The notes: generated by a model from the sequence alone, not told the origin. A DNA stretch of 64,000 nucleotides from Paraburkholderia tropica (GCF_914484835.1 NZ_CAJZAR010000078.1:42014-106013), one strand, 5' to 3'; counted from the first letter of the stretch, positions 1 to 9,985 are shown. Made by a program: numbers and translations.

Positions 1-66
1 TCCGATCACATATCCGACTACGCCAATGGCCTTATCGCGCCCCAGCTTTCTCAGTTGCTGGGTCAT
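1..66 (-). CDS. Possible N-terminal fragment of a leftward gene
   Basis: An ATG at 66 opens 22 codons on the minus strand that run off the left edge of the window without a stop. The residues begin MTQQLRKLGRDKAIGVVGYV. There is no convincing ribosome binding site and too little sequence to name a family. If real, it diverges from the alkylsulfatase gene and shares the 67-284 intergenic region with it. Confidence 0.25.
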   Translation of the reverse strand, partial: MTQQLRKLGRDKAIGVVGYVIG

Positions 67-154
67 TGACTCGCGCGATTGCGCTTCAAGAATGGAAACG
101 CATCGGTAAGCGTCCGCACGGATCGCAATAAGCCGCTTCCCAACATCGCCCCTT

Positions 155-185
155 GGGGCAATCTGGTTGCCCCAACTACCAATAG
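155..185 (+). promoter_or_regulatory. Palindromic element (copy a) upstream of alkylsulfatase
   Basis: Perfect arms GGGGCAA (155-161) and TTGCCCC (167-173) around a 5-nt spacer, followed by CTACC and ATAG. It lies 100 bp before the alkylsulfatase ATG. Reverse-complemented, the element at 7137-7167 is nearly identical, including the CTACC-R-ATAG tail. Most likely an activator or operator site; the binding protein is not known. Confidence 0.6.
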
Positions 186-284
186 TCTCAGCCGGTCGAT
201 TGTGCGAAAAACCTCGGAGAAGTTATCGAGCAACGATGGCGGGCGCTGTGCGTCCGCCATTTCCTTGAATAACCGGAGGTGGTC

Positions 285-2339
285 ATGTCGCATTCGGACG
301 ACGAAGCGAAGTCAGGCGGTCGCAGGGCATTCCTCAAGAACGTCGCGGTCACGAGCGTGGCAACCGGCTTGTCCGGTGTGGTTGGAGAAACGCTGACTCA
401 GGTCGCGCACGCGGCGACGCCGACCACCGGCGCGGCCAAGCCCGCCACGGCCGCCACGCTCGCCGTCAACAAGCAATTCGCCGAGTTTCTGCAGTTCGGC
501 GATGCGCAGGATTTCGAGGATGCGAAGCGCGGGCTTGTCGCAACGCTGCCCGAGCCCGTCGTGATTCCGGGACCCGGCGGCACGCATTCGTGGGATCTGC
601 AACAGTTCGCCTTCGTGCAGGGCGGCCCGGAAAACAACGCACCGCCCACCGTCAATCCGAGCCTCTGGCGTAACGCCAAGCTCAACATGAATCACGGCTT
701 GTTCAAGGTCGTCGATGGCATCTGGCAGGTGCGCGGCTACGATCTCTCGGTTATGAGCATCATTCGCGGCGACCGCGGCTATATCGTCGTCGATCCGTTC
801 ATCACCACCGAGGTGGCCTCGACCGTCTGGAAGCAACTCGTCATTCCGCATCTCGGCGATCATCCGATCACGCATGTCATCTACACGCACAGTCACGTCG
901 ATCACTACGGCGGCGTGCGCGGTCTCGTCAGCGACGACGACCTGAAGTCGGGCAAGGTGCAGATCGTCGCGCCAACCGGTTTTACCGAAGCGGCGGTGGG
1001 CGAGAACATCATCGCCGGTAACGCGATGGGGCGGCGCGCGAGCTACATGTACGGCTCGCTGCTGCCGCGCAGTCCCACGGGCATCGTGGACGGCGGGCTC
1101 GGCAAGACCACGTCGGTGGGCACGATCACACTCGCCGTGCCGACGATGTTCGCCGAAAAGACCGGCCAGAAGCTCACGCTCGACGGCGTGGAACTGGTCG
1201 TGCTGATGGCGCCCGAGTCGGAAGCGCCTTCGGAGTTCATGTTCTATCTGCCGAAGTTCAAGGCGTTCTGCGCGGCGGAAGACGCCACGCACACGCTGCA
1301 CAATCTCTACACGCTGCGCGGCGCGAAAGTGCGCGACGCGCTGCTCTGGTCGAAGTATCTGCAATCGTCGCTCGACATGTTCGGCGACGATATGCAGGTC
1401 GTATTCGCTTCGCACTACTGGCCGACGTGGGGCAACGATCGCGTGGTCGCGTTTCTCGGTGCGCAGCGCGACATGTATCGCTATCTGCACGATCAGGTGC
1501 TGCGCATGGCGAACCAGGGGATGACGCCGCTGGAGATCGGCGAGAAGATCCGTTTGCCCGAGAGTCTCGCGAAACACTGGTATTGCCGCGGCTATTACGG
1601 CACGGTCTATCACGATGCCGTCGCGCAGTACAACCTGCGGCTCGGTTTCTTCGACGGCGTGCCCGCGAATCTGCATCGTCTGCCGCCGACCGAAGCGGGT
1701 AAGCGCTATGTCGAATTCATGGGCGGATCGGCGGCCGTGCTGAGCAAGGCGCACGGCTATTACAGCAAGGGCGATTACCGGTGGGTCGCGGAAGTCGTCA
1801 ATCACGTGGTGTTCGCGGAGCCGCAGAACACCTCGGCGAAACAACTGCTCGCCGACGCTTACGAACAACTGGGCTATCAGGCGGAGTCGGCGTCGTGGCG
1901 CAACTTCTACCTGACGGGCGCGCAGGAATTGCGCGGCGGCATCCAGCAGCTTCCGGCGCCGCAGCCGCAAAGCCCGGACACGATCCAGGCGATGCCGCTC
2001 GACATGTTCCTCGACTATCTGGGCATCCGTCTCAACGGCGATCGTGCTGCGGGCAAGACCGCGTCGTTCAATCTCGTGCTGACCGACACGAAAGAGAACT
2101 ACGTGCTCGGCGTGGAAAACAGCGCGCTGCATTACACCGGGAACAAGAGCCTGAAGTCGGCGGACGCGACCGTCACGATGACGCGCGCCGACCTCAACGA
2201 CATCATGATGGGCAAGACCAACATGCAGAAGCTCGTGATGGCCGGTAACGCGAAGATCGACGGCAACAGCCAGAAACTGGGCGAATTCGTGTCGTGGCTC
2301 GACACGTTCGACTTCTGGTTCAACATCGTGACGCCTTGA
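285..2339 (+). CDS. Tat-exported SdsA1-type alkylsulfatase (metallo-beta-lactamase fold)
   Basis: Hydrolyses sulfate esters of primary or secondary alkyl alcohols (SDS-like substrates) to free sulfate, probably in the periplasm. The N-terminus carries a twin-arginine motif (GRRAFLKN), a hydrophobic stretch and an AHAAT cleavage region. The zinc signature HSHVDH is at about residues 202-207, followed by GG. Further C-terminal are the conserved FCAAEDATHTLHN and ASHYWPTWGN blocks of this family, then the dimerisation region and an SCP2-like C-terminal domain. At 684 residues it has the usual full length. A GTG at 279 is in frame, but the ATG at 285 has the ribosome site CCGGAGG five bases ahead and is preferred. 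A small gene follows 9 bp downstream. It converges on an arylsulfatase operon, which suggests organosulfate scavenging. The exact substrate is not determinable from sequence. Confidence 0.92.
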   Translation: MSHSDDEAKSGGRRAFLKNVAVTSVATGLSGVVGETLTQVAHAATPTTGAAKPATAATLAVNKQFAEFLQFGDAQDFEDAKRGLVATLPEPVVIPGPGGTHSWDLQQFAFVQGGPENNAPPTVNPSLWRNAKLNMNHGLFKVVDGIWQVRGYDLSVMSIIRGDRGYIVVDPFITTEVASTVWKQLVIPHLGDHPITHVIYTHSHVDHYGGVRGLVSDDDLKSGKVQIVAPTGFTEAAVGENIIAGNAMGRRASYMYGSLLPRSPTGIVDGGLGKTTSVGTITLAVPTMFAEKTGQKLTLDGVELVVLMAPESEAPSEFMFYLPKFKAFCAAEDATHTLHNLYTLRGAKVRDALLWSKYLQSSLDMFGDDMQVVFASHYWPTWGNDRVVAFLGAQRDMYRYLHDQVLRMANQGMTPLEIGEKIRLPESLAKHWYCRGYYGTVYHDAVAQYNLRLGFFDGVPANLHRLPPTEAGKRYVEFMGGSAAVLSKAHGYYSKGDYRWVAEVVNHVVFAEPQNTSAKQLLADAYEQLGYQAESASWRNFYLTGAQELRGGIQQLPAPQPQSPDTIQAMPLDMFLDYLGIRLNGDRAAGKTASFNLVLTDTKENYVLGVENSALHYTGNKSLKSADATVTMTRADLNDIMMGKTNMQKLVMAGNAKIDGNSQKLGEFVSWLDTFDFWFNIVTP

Positions 2340-2348
2340 GGGGATGCC

Positions 2349-2876
2349 ATGTGCGCGATCTGCAATTTCAAGCTCGATTTCAGCGTCGGGCATCCGCTGG
2401 CGCTGACGATCGCCGTCGCGGCCCGCCAGGCGATCGACGCCGGGCTGATCGAGCCCATCGACACCGCCGGGGGCGCGCTCTCGGCGGCCCGCATGCGCCT
2501 CTCGGCCATCGACGCGCTGAATCTGCTTCAGGCGCGCGTCGAAGGCGCGCACGGCGAGGCGGCGCTGCTGGCGCTGCCGGACTTCTATGTGCTGCTGATC
2601 GAGAACGATACGTGGGGGTTCTTTCACGCCACGACCGAGGGCTTCGACCCGGATATCGTGCCGGAGATGCCCGATATCAGCGCCACTGATGACGCGCAGC
2701 GCAGCAATATCCTGATCACGTCTGAGGCGGCGTTGCGCGCGTGGCTCGAAGGGCGCTTCGATCTCGAACGTGCGCTGCGCGAGTCGCTGTTCGTGATCGA
2801 CGCGCCGCAGACGCAGGCCGATTCGCTCGCGCGGATGCTCGCGCTCGCCGAATCGCCGGTGCAGGCGATGAGCTAA
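2349..2876 (+). CDS. Conserved hypothetical protein, partner of the alkylsulfatase
   Basis: A 175-residue soluble-looking protein whose ATG lies 9 bp after the alkylsulfatase stop, with GAGGGGA as ribosome site, so the two genes are almost certainly co-transcribed. It begins with a CxxC pair (MCAICNFK), has no signal peptide or membrane segment, and is acidic in its second half. I do not recognise a named domain. The tight linkage suggests a role connected with the sulfatase, for example maturation or regulation, but that is inference only. Confidence 0.7.
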   Translation: MCAICNFKLDFSVGHPLALTIAVAARQAIDAGLIEPIDTAGGALSAARMRLSAIDALNLLQARVEGAHGEAALLALPDFYVLLIENDTWGFFHATTEGFDPDIVPEMPDISATDDAQRSNILITSEAALRAWLEGRFDLERALRESLFVIDAPQTQADSLARMLALAESPVQAMS

Positions 2877-2985
2877 ACGGGCCGACGGCGCGTGCGGTTA
2901 CGCCAGCAGCGTCGTCGGGAGCGGAGCGGCCATTACGCAGCGTCTTCCGATAACCGGAGCGTCAGGTCGCGACCGCTTTCCCCCA

Positions 2986-3441
2986 TCAATCCAGCACCAG
3001 CGAACCGAGCGCGAACGCGCCGAGCGCGGCCACCGCGATCGCAACCCAGTAAGCGAGATTCCATTGCGGCAGCAGGCCTTCGCGGCGCAGCGCATTGACG
3101 CGACGCTGATGCTGCACGACCGCGACCAGCAGCGCCACGGTGCCGATCACCACCATCGCCGTGCCGACCATGCGCGGCGACCAGGTCGCGCCGAAGCGGC
3201 CGACGATCGGCGTGCCGCGCTGGCCTTCCACATACTCGAAGAACTTCGCCAGCGTGAAGCCAAAGCTGATCATCGAGAGCGCGGTGCGCAGCCACGCCAT
3301 CAGCGTGCGCTCGGCGGCGAGGAAGGTGCGCTCGATGGCGAGCGCGGTGCGCGCGCGCGTCTGCAGCGTGCCTTCGTCGGGCTTCAGGGGCGCATCGGGA
3401 TGCGTGTCCGGCACGGAGAGGATGTCGCGCTCAGGGCTCAT
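2986..3441 (-). CDS. DUF202 (YidH-like) inner-membrane protein
   Basis: A 151-residue membrane protein with the DUF202 hallmark ERTFLAAERTLMAWLRTALS at about residues 37-56, followed by three predicted membrane helices: FGFTLAKFF, VGTAMVVIGTVALLVAVV, and the C-terminal YWVAIAVAALGAFALGSLVL. It is the last gene of the leftward sulfatase operon and starts 9 bp after the transporter gene. DUF202 proteins have no settled biochemical role. The operon position hints at a link with transport of the sulfatase substrate or product. Confidence 0.85.
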   Translation of the reverse strand: MSPERDILSVPDTHPDAPLKPDEGTLQTRARTALAIERTFLAAERTLMAWLRTALSMISFGFTLAKFFEYVEGQRGTPIVGRFGATWSPRMVGTAMVVIGTVALLVAVVQHQRRVNALRREGLLPQWNLAYWVAIAVAALGAFALGSLVLD

Positions 3442-3450
3442 GGATGACCT

Positions 3451-4314
3451 TCAAGGCGTGCCGGAAGCCAGCACCGAGCGATGGCGCTGCCACTTCACGT
3501 ACGGGATGGCGATGATCGTGCAGACGATCAGGTAAAGCACGAGCGTCGGCGCGAATTGCTCGCCGGGAAAATTGGCCGCCGAGATCGCCAGCGCGATGGC
3601 CGGGTGGCGCGAGGCCGTGGACAGCGCCAGCACCGAAGCGTGCTCGGGCTCCGGGCCGCCGAGGCAATGGCCGATCACCAGCCCGGCGAGCGCGAAGGCG
3701 ACGATGGCGATCAGCGTCCCGTGCCCCGTCGACGACAGGATCGCGCGCCACGTGCCCACGAGCAGCAAGAGCACGCCCGCGGCCAGCAGCACGGTCGCGA
3801 TCAGGCGCACGGGTGCGATCAGGCGCTGTGCGGCGCGCGGCATCAGCGACGCGGCCAGCAGACCCACGGCGAGCGGCGCGATGATCATGGTCAGCACGAT
3901 CTTCAGGATCGACGCAGGCCCGACGGCCAGCGGCTGCGCGAACAGCCAGTTGAAGAGGGCCACCGAAAGCGGCATGGTCACGACCGACACCAGCGCGAGC
4001 ACGACGAGCAGCCCGAGCCCGTAGGGCGCGACGCCGCCCGCTTTTTTGTGCTTCTTCGGCAGCAGCGGCGGCACGGGCGAGATGGCGAGCGCCGTGAGCA
4101 CGACGGCGGTCGGCTGCGGCAGATCGAGGTAGTAGACGCAGGCGACCACGAGGATCGGCAACAGCACCAGCATGGCGATGAGCGAACGCAGCAGCAGGCC
4201 CGGCCGCTGCGCGATATAGAACAGGTCGTCGCGCGTGGCCTGGAGGCCGTACGTGAAGACCGTTGCGGCGATGGCGCACTGGAGCGCGAGAAGAATCAGG
4301 GCCTTGGCGTCCAT
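3451..4314 (-). CDS. BASS-family (bile acid:Na+ symporter-like) permease
   Basis: A 287-residue very hydrophobic protein with about eight to ten membrane helices, consistent with the bile acid:sodium symporter superfamily that carries organic anions. The cytoplasmic loop holds a basic patch (LLPKKHKKAGG). It sits between the arylsulfatase (81 bp upstream) and the DUF202 gene (9 bp downstream) on the same strand. Its likely job is moving an anionic sulfate ester, its alcohol product or sulfate, but the substrate is inferred from context only. Confidence 0.75.
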   Translation of the reverse strand: MDAKALILLALQCAIAATVFTYGLQATRDDLFYIAQRPGLLLRSLIAMLVLLPILVVACVYYLDLPQPTAVVLTALAISPVPPLLPKKHKKAGGVAPYGLGLLVVLALVSVVTMPLSVALFNWLFAQPLAVGPASILKIVLTMIIAPLAVGLLAASLMPRAAQRLIAPVRLIATVLLAAGVLLLLVGTWRAILSSTGHGTLIAIVAFALAGLVIGHCLGGPEPEHASVLALSTASRHPAIALAISAANFPGEQFAPTLVLYLIVCTIIAIPYVKWQRHRSVLASGTP

Positions 4315-4395
4315 GGTTGTCGCGTCGGGAATGCGGCTGGGCGGCGTCCGGCTGAACGCCGCCCGGGAACCACGCGTCTACATCGTCAGGATGCC

Positions 4396-5907
<1,512 letters not shown>

Positions 5908-6004
5908 GGAACACTCCTTTGTGTAGAGCTACCGCAGCCGGTAGCGGATCGCCTCCGTTCCCCGTCGCCGACGGGTTGTCAGGAGGCCGTTTCTCCCGAG
6001 GGGT

Positions 6005-6991
6005 TCAGCCCGGATCGCGATCGCGGATGACGCAACGAAATCCCACGTGGCACGTGGACGTATCGACGGGCTGCGCCATGCGCGCGGCGGGCCGATAGCG
6101 CCGGCAGTAGTTGGGCGCGCACAGGTACGAGCCGCCCTTCATGACCTTGCGCGGAATCTTGACCTGAGGCGAGCGCGGATCGACGCTGGCTTCCACGCTC
6201 GCGCCGCGTGGGTTATCGAGCGTGCAGCACGCCTTCACGATCTTGCCGTGGTCCTGATACCAGTCGCTGGTCCATTCCCAGACGTTGCCCGCCATGTCGT
6301 AGAGGCCATAGCCGTTGGGCGCGAACGAGCCGACCGGCGCGGTCCATTCGTAGCCGTCTTCAAGCAGGTTCTGCCACGGAAATTCGCCTTGCCACGTGTT
6401 GGCCATCGGCTTGCCTTGCGGCATGAGTTCGTCGCCCCAGACGAACTCCGCGCCGTCGAGCCCGCCGCGCGCGGCGAATTCCCATTCGGCTTCGGTGGGC
6501 AGATCCTTGCCGGCCCAGCGCGCGTAGGCGGTGGCGTCTTCGTAGGAGACGTGCACGACCGGATGATCGGCGAGACCTTCGAGCGAACTCGCGGGGCCGC
6601 GCGGATGCCGCCAGTCGGCGCCTTGCGCATAGGTCCACCAGTTGTAGTGATTGCGCAGATCCACGCGCTTCTCAGGCTTCGCGAACACCACCGAGGACGG
6701 CGCGAGCATCTCGGGCAGCGCGCCCGGATAGTCGTCGGGATTGGCGGGGCGCTCGGCGGACGTGATGTGGCCGGTGGCGTCGACGAAGCGCTGGAAATCG
6801 GCGTTCGTCACCGCATGACGATCGATCCAGAAGCCGCGCACGCGGACCTTGTGCGCGGGCGCTTCCTCGGGATAGTGATGATTCGAGCCCATCAGGAACG
6901 TGCCGCCTTCGATACGGACCATGCCTGGCGACGCGGCGTGCGAGGGGGCGTCACTGGCGTCGTTGATCGCTTCGGGTGCGGTGTGGATCAT
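6005..6991 (-). CDS. Formylglycine-generating enzyme (sulfatase-modifying factor)
   Basis: Oxidises the signature cysteine of type I sulfatases to C-alpha-formylglycine using oxygen, and needs copper in the characterised enzymes. The 328-residue protein has the typical FGE-sulfatase fold motifs: MVRIEGGTFLMGS near residue 24, FWIDRHAVTNADF, LPTEAEWEFAARGG and GNVWEWTSDW. The catalytic cysteine pair is present as KGGSYLCAPNYC (Cys291 and Cys296). It is first in the operon, upstream of the arylsulfatase that carries the matching CTAGR site. The ribosome site at 6991 is weak; an internal Met at residue 24 is a possible alternative start. Copy b of the palindromic element lies 146 bp upstream. 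Confidence 0.93.
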   Translation of the reverse strand: MIHTAPEAINDASDAPSHAASPGMVRIEGGTFLMGSNHHYPEEAPAHKVRVRGFWIDRHAVTNADFQRFVDATGHITSAERPANPDDYPGALPEMLAPSSVVFAKPEKRVDLRNHYNWWTYAQGADWRHPRGPASSLEGLADHPVVHVSYEDATAYARWAGKDLPTEAEWEFAARGGLDGAEFVWGDELMPQGKPMANTWQGEFPWQNLLEDGYEWTAPVGSFAPNGYGLYDMAGNVWEWTSDWYQDHGKIVKACCTLDNPRGASVEASVDPRSPQVKIPRKVMKGGSYLCAPNYCRRYRPAARMAQPVDTSTCHVGFRCVIRDRDPG

Positions 6992-7044
6992 GGGCAGTCA
7001 GGGTGGGCGGCAGGGTGTGGAATCGCATGGGCGCGGACGGCGAA

Positions 7045-7085
7045 ACGTTGGCGTTGGCGTTGGCGTCTGCGTTGGCGTCGGCGAG
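7045..7085. repeat. Short GTTGGC-type tandem repeat
   Basis: Four imperfect hexamers of GTTGGC/GTCTGC type in the leader region of the sulfatase operon. No function is evident; hexamer number could vary between strains. Confidence 0.5.
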
Positions 7086-7136
7086 CAAGGCATGCGGCGT
7101 ACCGGCTTGCAGTATTGGAGCGCCGCCGCGGTTTCG

Positions 7137-7167
7137 CTATCGGTAGATGGGGCAACGGCATTGCCCC
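7137..7167 (-). promoter_or_regulatory. Palindromic element (copy b) upstream of FGE-sulfatase operon
   Basis: Read on the minus strand this is GGGGCAA, five bases, TTGCCCC, then A-T-CTACC-G-ATAG. It matches copy a upstream of the alkylsulfatase at all but a few positions, including the tail outside the palindrome. It lies 146 bp upstream of the FGE start, in the direction of transcription. Confidence 0.6.
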
Positions 7168-7271
7168 TGAGGGCAATCGGCAGGCGGGGCGCGTGCTTCA
7201 CGACAATTTGCGCAACAACTTTCGCATCGACGTATGCAAACCGCTGACGGTTACGCGATGTCTGCGCTTTC

Positions 7272-7300
7272 GGGCAATGGAACTGCCCTGCATCCTATGG
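7272..7300 (+). promoter_or_regulatory. Weaker palindromic element (copy c)
   Basis: GGGCAA, five bases plus C, TGCCC, then ATCC-TATGG. It resembles copies d and e near the receiver genes but points towards the 3' end of the DUF4239 gene, so a target gene is not obvious. Confidence 0.35.
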
Positions 7301-7332
7301 CGCGTCGCCGGGCCTTGTGCGGACGCGAGGCG

Positions 7333-8100
7333 CTAGTTCGGCGGCATCGACTGCTGGAGGCTAAGCAGGTTTTGCGGCACGACGCGAATCAGACCGCCAC
7401 GTGGACTGTCGATATCCGCGATCAACGACAGTGACAGCGACACGGTGATCGGCAAGACGAACAGCAGCACGCGCCGCCCATTTTTACCGCGCACGCCATA
7501 GCCCTGCATCAGGTTGCTGAAGAAGGCGATCGCCATCATCAACGCCCACGCGGAAACCGGAATGCGATTGAGCCACGCGGCCTGCGTATAACCCTGCGTA
7601 TTGATCACGTCGTTCATGCCTCCGACCGCGAGCGCGGTGATGGGCGTGGGCCGCGCCTCGGCGGCCTCGCGCACGGTGTCCCACAGCTGGCCCTGAAGCG
7701 CCATGGTTTTGCTGTTGAGCACGTCGAGTTCGTGCGCGTTGCGCGTGCGGTAAAACACGATGCGCAATTCCAGATACTGGGCCAGCAGCGCTTTGGCTTT
7801 TGCCGAACCGGGTGTGCCCAGCAGGTCGGCGCGCAGATATTCGGTGCCGATCGCATTGGCTTCTTCTTCCTCGTAATTCTTGCGCTGGTCGTAACGGCTG
7901 ACCGCCATCGAAAGCGTAAAGCCGATTAACAGCGCAAGCAGCGTGAGCGTGGCGCCCTGAATGACGTTGTAGTTATCGCGCGCGTCGTCCGAGAGCGGCA
8001 GGACACGCTGCATCACGATCGCGCCGAGTGCCGCGCCAGTCGAAAGCAGCACGATCAGCAGGATGAACAGGTATGCGGGATGATGAACGAGCTGAGTCAT
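7333..8100 (-). CDS. DUF4239-like membrane protein
   Basis: A 255-residue protein with two N-terminal membrane helices (YLFILLIVLLSTGAALGAI and a second around LTLLALLIGFTLSMAV), a charged middle region (YDQRKNYEEEEANAIGTEYLR) and two C-terminal helices. This layout is typical of DUF4239/bestrophin-like proteins of unknown function. The frame is open further upstream, but the ATG at 8100 (MTQLVHHPAYLF) directly precedes the first membrane helix and has a GGAT-type ribosome site. It is a single gene, read towards the sulfatase operon. Confidence 0.75.
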   Translation of the reverse strand: MTQLVHHPAYLFILLIVLLSTGAALGAIVMQRVLPLSDDARDNYNVIQGATLTLLALLIGFTLSMAVSRYDQRKNYEEEEANAIGTEYLRADLLGTPGSAKAKALLAQYLELRIVFYRTRNAHELDVLNSKTMALQGQLWDTVREAAEARPTPITALAVGGMNDVINTQGYTQAAWLNRIPVSAWALMMAIAFFSNLMQGYGVRGKNGRRVLLFVLPITVSLSLSLIADIDSPRGGLIRVVPQNLLSLQQSMPPN

Positions 8101-8529
8101 TTGGGATCCGAATGAATGGCGATGAATGCCGCCCTGATATGCTCCGTGCCGATCGATCTTAACGTGAACCCTGGCGTCAACGCGTTGCCCCAAACCCTGA
8201 GTCAAACCGCGCATTCGCGAGCGGAGGCAGGGCGGCCAGGTTTGCAATCGCCCGCATCATGCGCTGTTTCGATCGGTTGAATGAATGCACGGATCGTTGA
8301 CTCAATTGAATGAATGCCACGCAGCGCGCCAGGCGAATTCATTGCGGAATGAATCGATTATTTTCGTTCTGATCAGTCTGAAACCACATGGTCTCGTAAA
8401 TTGCTATAACGGCTTACATGCGTTCGATTCGTGTCATGCGAGTCGCGCAGAGGTGTCAAGGAGCGGTATCAGGGAGCCACGAAATCCGACCCAAAAATAC
8501 GGATGAATTGGCGAAGACGGAGTGATGTC
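8101..8529. other. Divergent intergenic region with direct repeats
   Basis: 429 bp between the DUF4239 gene and the FixJ-type regulator, richer in A+T than its surroundings. TTGAATGAATGC occurs at 8277-8288 and again at 8306-8317 (29 bp apart), with a related CGAATGAATGGC at 8109-8120. These may be regulator sites. No gene is visible. Confidence 0.5.
8277..8317. repeat. Direct repeat TTGAATGAATGC x2
   Basis: Two identical 12-bp copies with starts 29 bp apart, upstream of the FixJ-type regulator gene. Possibly binding sites for a dimeric regulator; no protein can be assigned. Confidence 0.5.
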
Positions 8530-9141
8530 GTGAATAGCGATTCCATCAGGACGATTCACGTTGTCGAAGACGATGCATCCATGCGATCGGCGTTGAAAAG
8601 ACTCCTGAGCAGTGCAGGTTATGAGGTCCAGACGTATGCCTCCGCCGGCGAATTTCTGGTGAGCGAGCCCGAAGCGTGGCGTGGCTGTCTGCTGCTCGAT
8701 CTGGAACTCGGCGGCCCGAGCGGGCTGGATCTTCAGCAGGCGCTGCGGCGTCAGCCACGCGCGATGCCGGTCGTGTTCATGAGCGGCTACAGCGATGTGC
8801 CGCGTACCGTGCAGGCGATGAAAGCGGGCGCCGTGGACTTCCTCGTCAAGCCCTTCGAGCGGCAGGCGTTGCTGGACGCGCTCGACACCGCATTCAGCAC
8901 GGATGCGCACGCGGACGCGCCGTTGCCGAACGAGGCGGCACCGGGCGTGAGCCTCGGCGAGCGAGAGCGGACGGTGTTGAAAGGGATCGTCGCGGGGCGG
9001 CGCAACAAGCAGATCGCGGCGGAACTCGGACTTTCGGAGCGCACCATCAAGAGCTGTCGGGCGCAACTCATGCGCAAATTCAGCGCGGGCTCGTTCGCGG
9101 AGTTGCTAAGGCACGCCGAAGCGGTATCGCTCGCGGCGTGA
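8530..9141 (+). CDS. FixJ/NarL-type response regulator
   Basis: A 203-residue two-domain regulator. The N-terminal receiver has the acidic pair D14-D15, the phosphoacceptor D57 (LLLDLE), S85 in the switch position and K107 (VKPFE). The C-terminal LuxR-type helix-turn-helix (about 140-200) includes the block NKQIAAELGLSERTIKSCRAQ. A GTG at 8530 preceded by ACGGAG seven bases upstream is the chosen start; an in-frame ATG at 8503 has no good ribosome site. No histidine kinase is adjacent, so the partner kinase is encoded elsewhere. The receiver-only protein downstream and the repeated palindromic elements suggest a local regulatory circuit. Confidence 0.9.
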   Translation: MNSDSIRTIHVVEDDASMRSALKRLLSSAGYEVQTYASAGEFLVSEPEAWRGCLLLDLELGGPSGLDLQQALRRQPRAMPVVFMSGYSDVPRTVQAMKAGAVDFLVKPFERQALLDALDTAFSTDAHADAPLPNEAAPGVSLGERERTVLKGIVAGRRNKQIAAELGLSERTIKSCRAQLMRKFSAGSFAELLRHAEAVSLAA

Positions 9142-9298
9142 TGTTGGCGCGTCGTATCGCGCTGTCCAGCAACTCGCACAAGCCGAGGCCAACGCGCGGC
9201 GCGGGTCGCCACCGTGAGGCGACGACGATGCCTTTGCGCGTCGACACGAGCATGCGCGGCATGTGAAAGACAAGCGCTCTGTCCGACATTGCCCGAAA

Positions 9299-9328
9299 GG
9301 GAAATGGGATTGCCCCAAATCCCTATGG
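9299..9328 (+). promoter_or_regulatory. Palindromic element (copy d)
   Basis: GGGAAA, five bases, TTGCCCC, then AAATCCC and TATGG, which resembles a -10 hexamer. It lies 193 bp before the receiver-only gene, in the same orientation. Confidence 0.45.
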
Positions 9329-9434
9329 CATGGTGCGCGTCATATAGACAACGATGATCGAATGGTTGGAATCAGCCGGACTCGTTCAGCGATTTCGCCC
9401 CTTGTATTGCGTGCGAAACGCTGAGTATCGGGTC

Positions 9435-9466
9435 GGGGAGCAAGGCATTGCCCTAAGTCCCTATGG
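9435..9466 (+). promoter_or_regulatory. Palindromic element (copy e)
   Basis: GGGGAGCAA, four bases, TTGCCCT, then AAGTCCC and TATGG. It ends 55 bp before the ATG at 9521, a plausible promoter distance. Copies d and e share the CCCTATGGC tail exactly. Confidence 0.45.
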
Positions 9467-9520
9467 CGTCAGCCGCACGCTCGCATGACACTTCGGCATC
9501 GATTATCTGGACGACGACGC

Positions 9521-9892
9521 ATGAACGCGGAGCCACTCTCGATCGTGATTATCGAGGACGACACGGGCCTGTGCCGCGCCATCGAGCGCCTGTTCCGCCA
9601 CTCGGGATTCGTCACGCGTTCGTTTCAAAGCGCGGAGGAGGCGGGGGCATACGATTGCGCGCTGGCCGCGCGTTGCCTCATTGTCGACGTGCAGCTTCCG
9701 GGCACGTCGGGGCCTGCGTTTTATGAAGCGTTGCAGTCGCCGCGTCCGCCCGTCGTGTTCATCACGGCGTACGATGCGCCGGTCACGCGGCAGGCCGTGG
9801 CGAGGGCAGGCCAGCATGCGTTGCTGACCAAGCCATTTCTGGGCGCGGCGCTGCTGGATGCCGTCGGCGAGGCGACGCGCAGCCAGCCTTGA
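9521..9892 (+). CDS. Stand-alone receiver-domain protein
   Basis: A 123-residue receiver domain with no output domain. The residues needed for phosphorylation are present: E12-D13-D14, D56 (LIVDVQ), T82 and K104 (TKPF). The sequence resembles the receiver half of FixJ-type regulators. The ATG at 9521 is chosen because it sits directly before the first beta strand. Single receivers usually act as phosphate shuttles, phosphate sinks or by protein contact. Its position next to the FixJ-type gene suggests it could compete for the same kinase. Confidence 0.85.
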   Translation: MNAEPLSIVIIEDDTGLCRAIERLFRHSGFVTRSFQSAEEAGAYDCALAARCLIVDVQLPGTSGPAFYEALQSPRPPVVFITAYDAPVTRQAVARAGQHALLTKPFLGAALLDAVGEATRSQP

Positions 9893-9985
9893 AGGTCGAC
9901 GATTGACGGTGCCTGGATTTTCCATTAATCGGCCGCGACATCGCGCCGGGATGATCGGCACGCAGACGGGATTGGGAGCGACGCG

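Larger units (their letters stand above)
6992..7332. other. Intergenic region with two palindromic elements
   Basis: 341 bp between the FGE gene and a DUF4239 gene, both leftward. It contains copy b (7137-7167) and a weaker copy c (7272-7300) of the GGGGCAA/TTGCCCC element and a GTTGGC-type short repeat at about 7045-7085. I see no coding sequence. Confidence 0.6.
9142..9520. other. Intergenic region carrying elements d and e
   Basis: 379 bp between the FixJ-type gene and the receiver-only gene, both rightward. It holds two palindromic elements (9299-9328 and 9435-9466). No gene is seen. Confidence 0.6.

Noticed and set aside
312..2627. A 771-codon open frame antisense to the alkylsulfatase
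   Set aside because: No ribosome site, Arg/His-rich sequence, overlaps a clear gene and the start of its partner.
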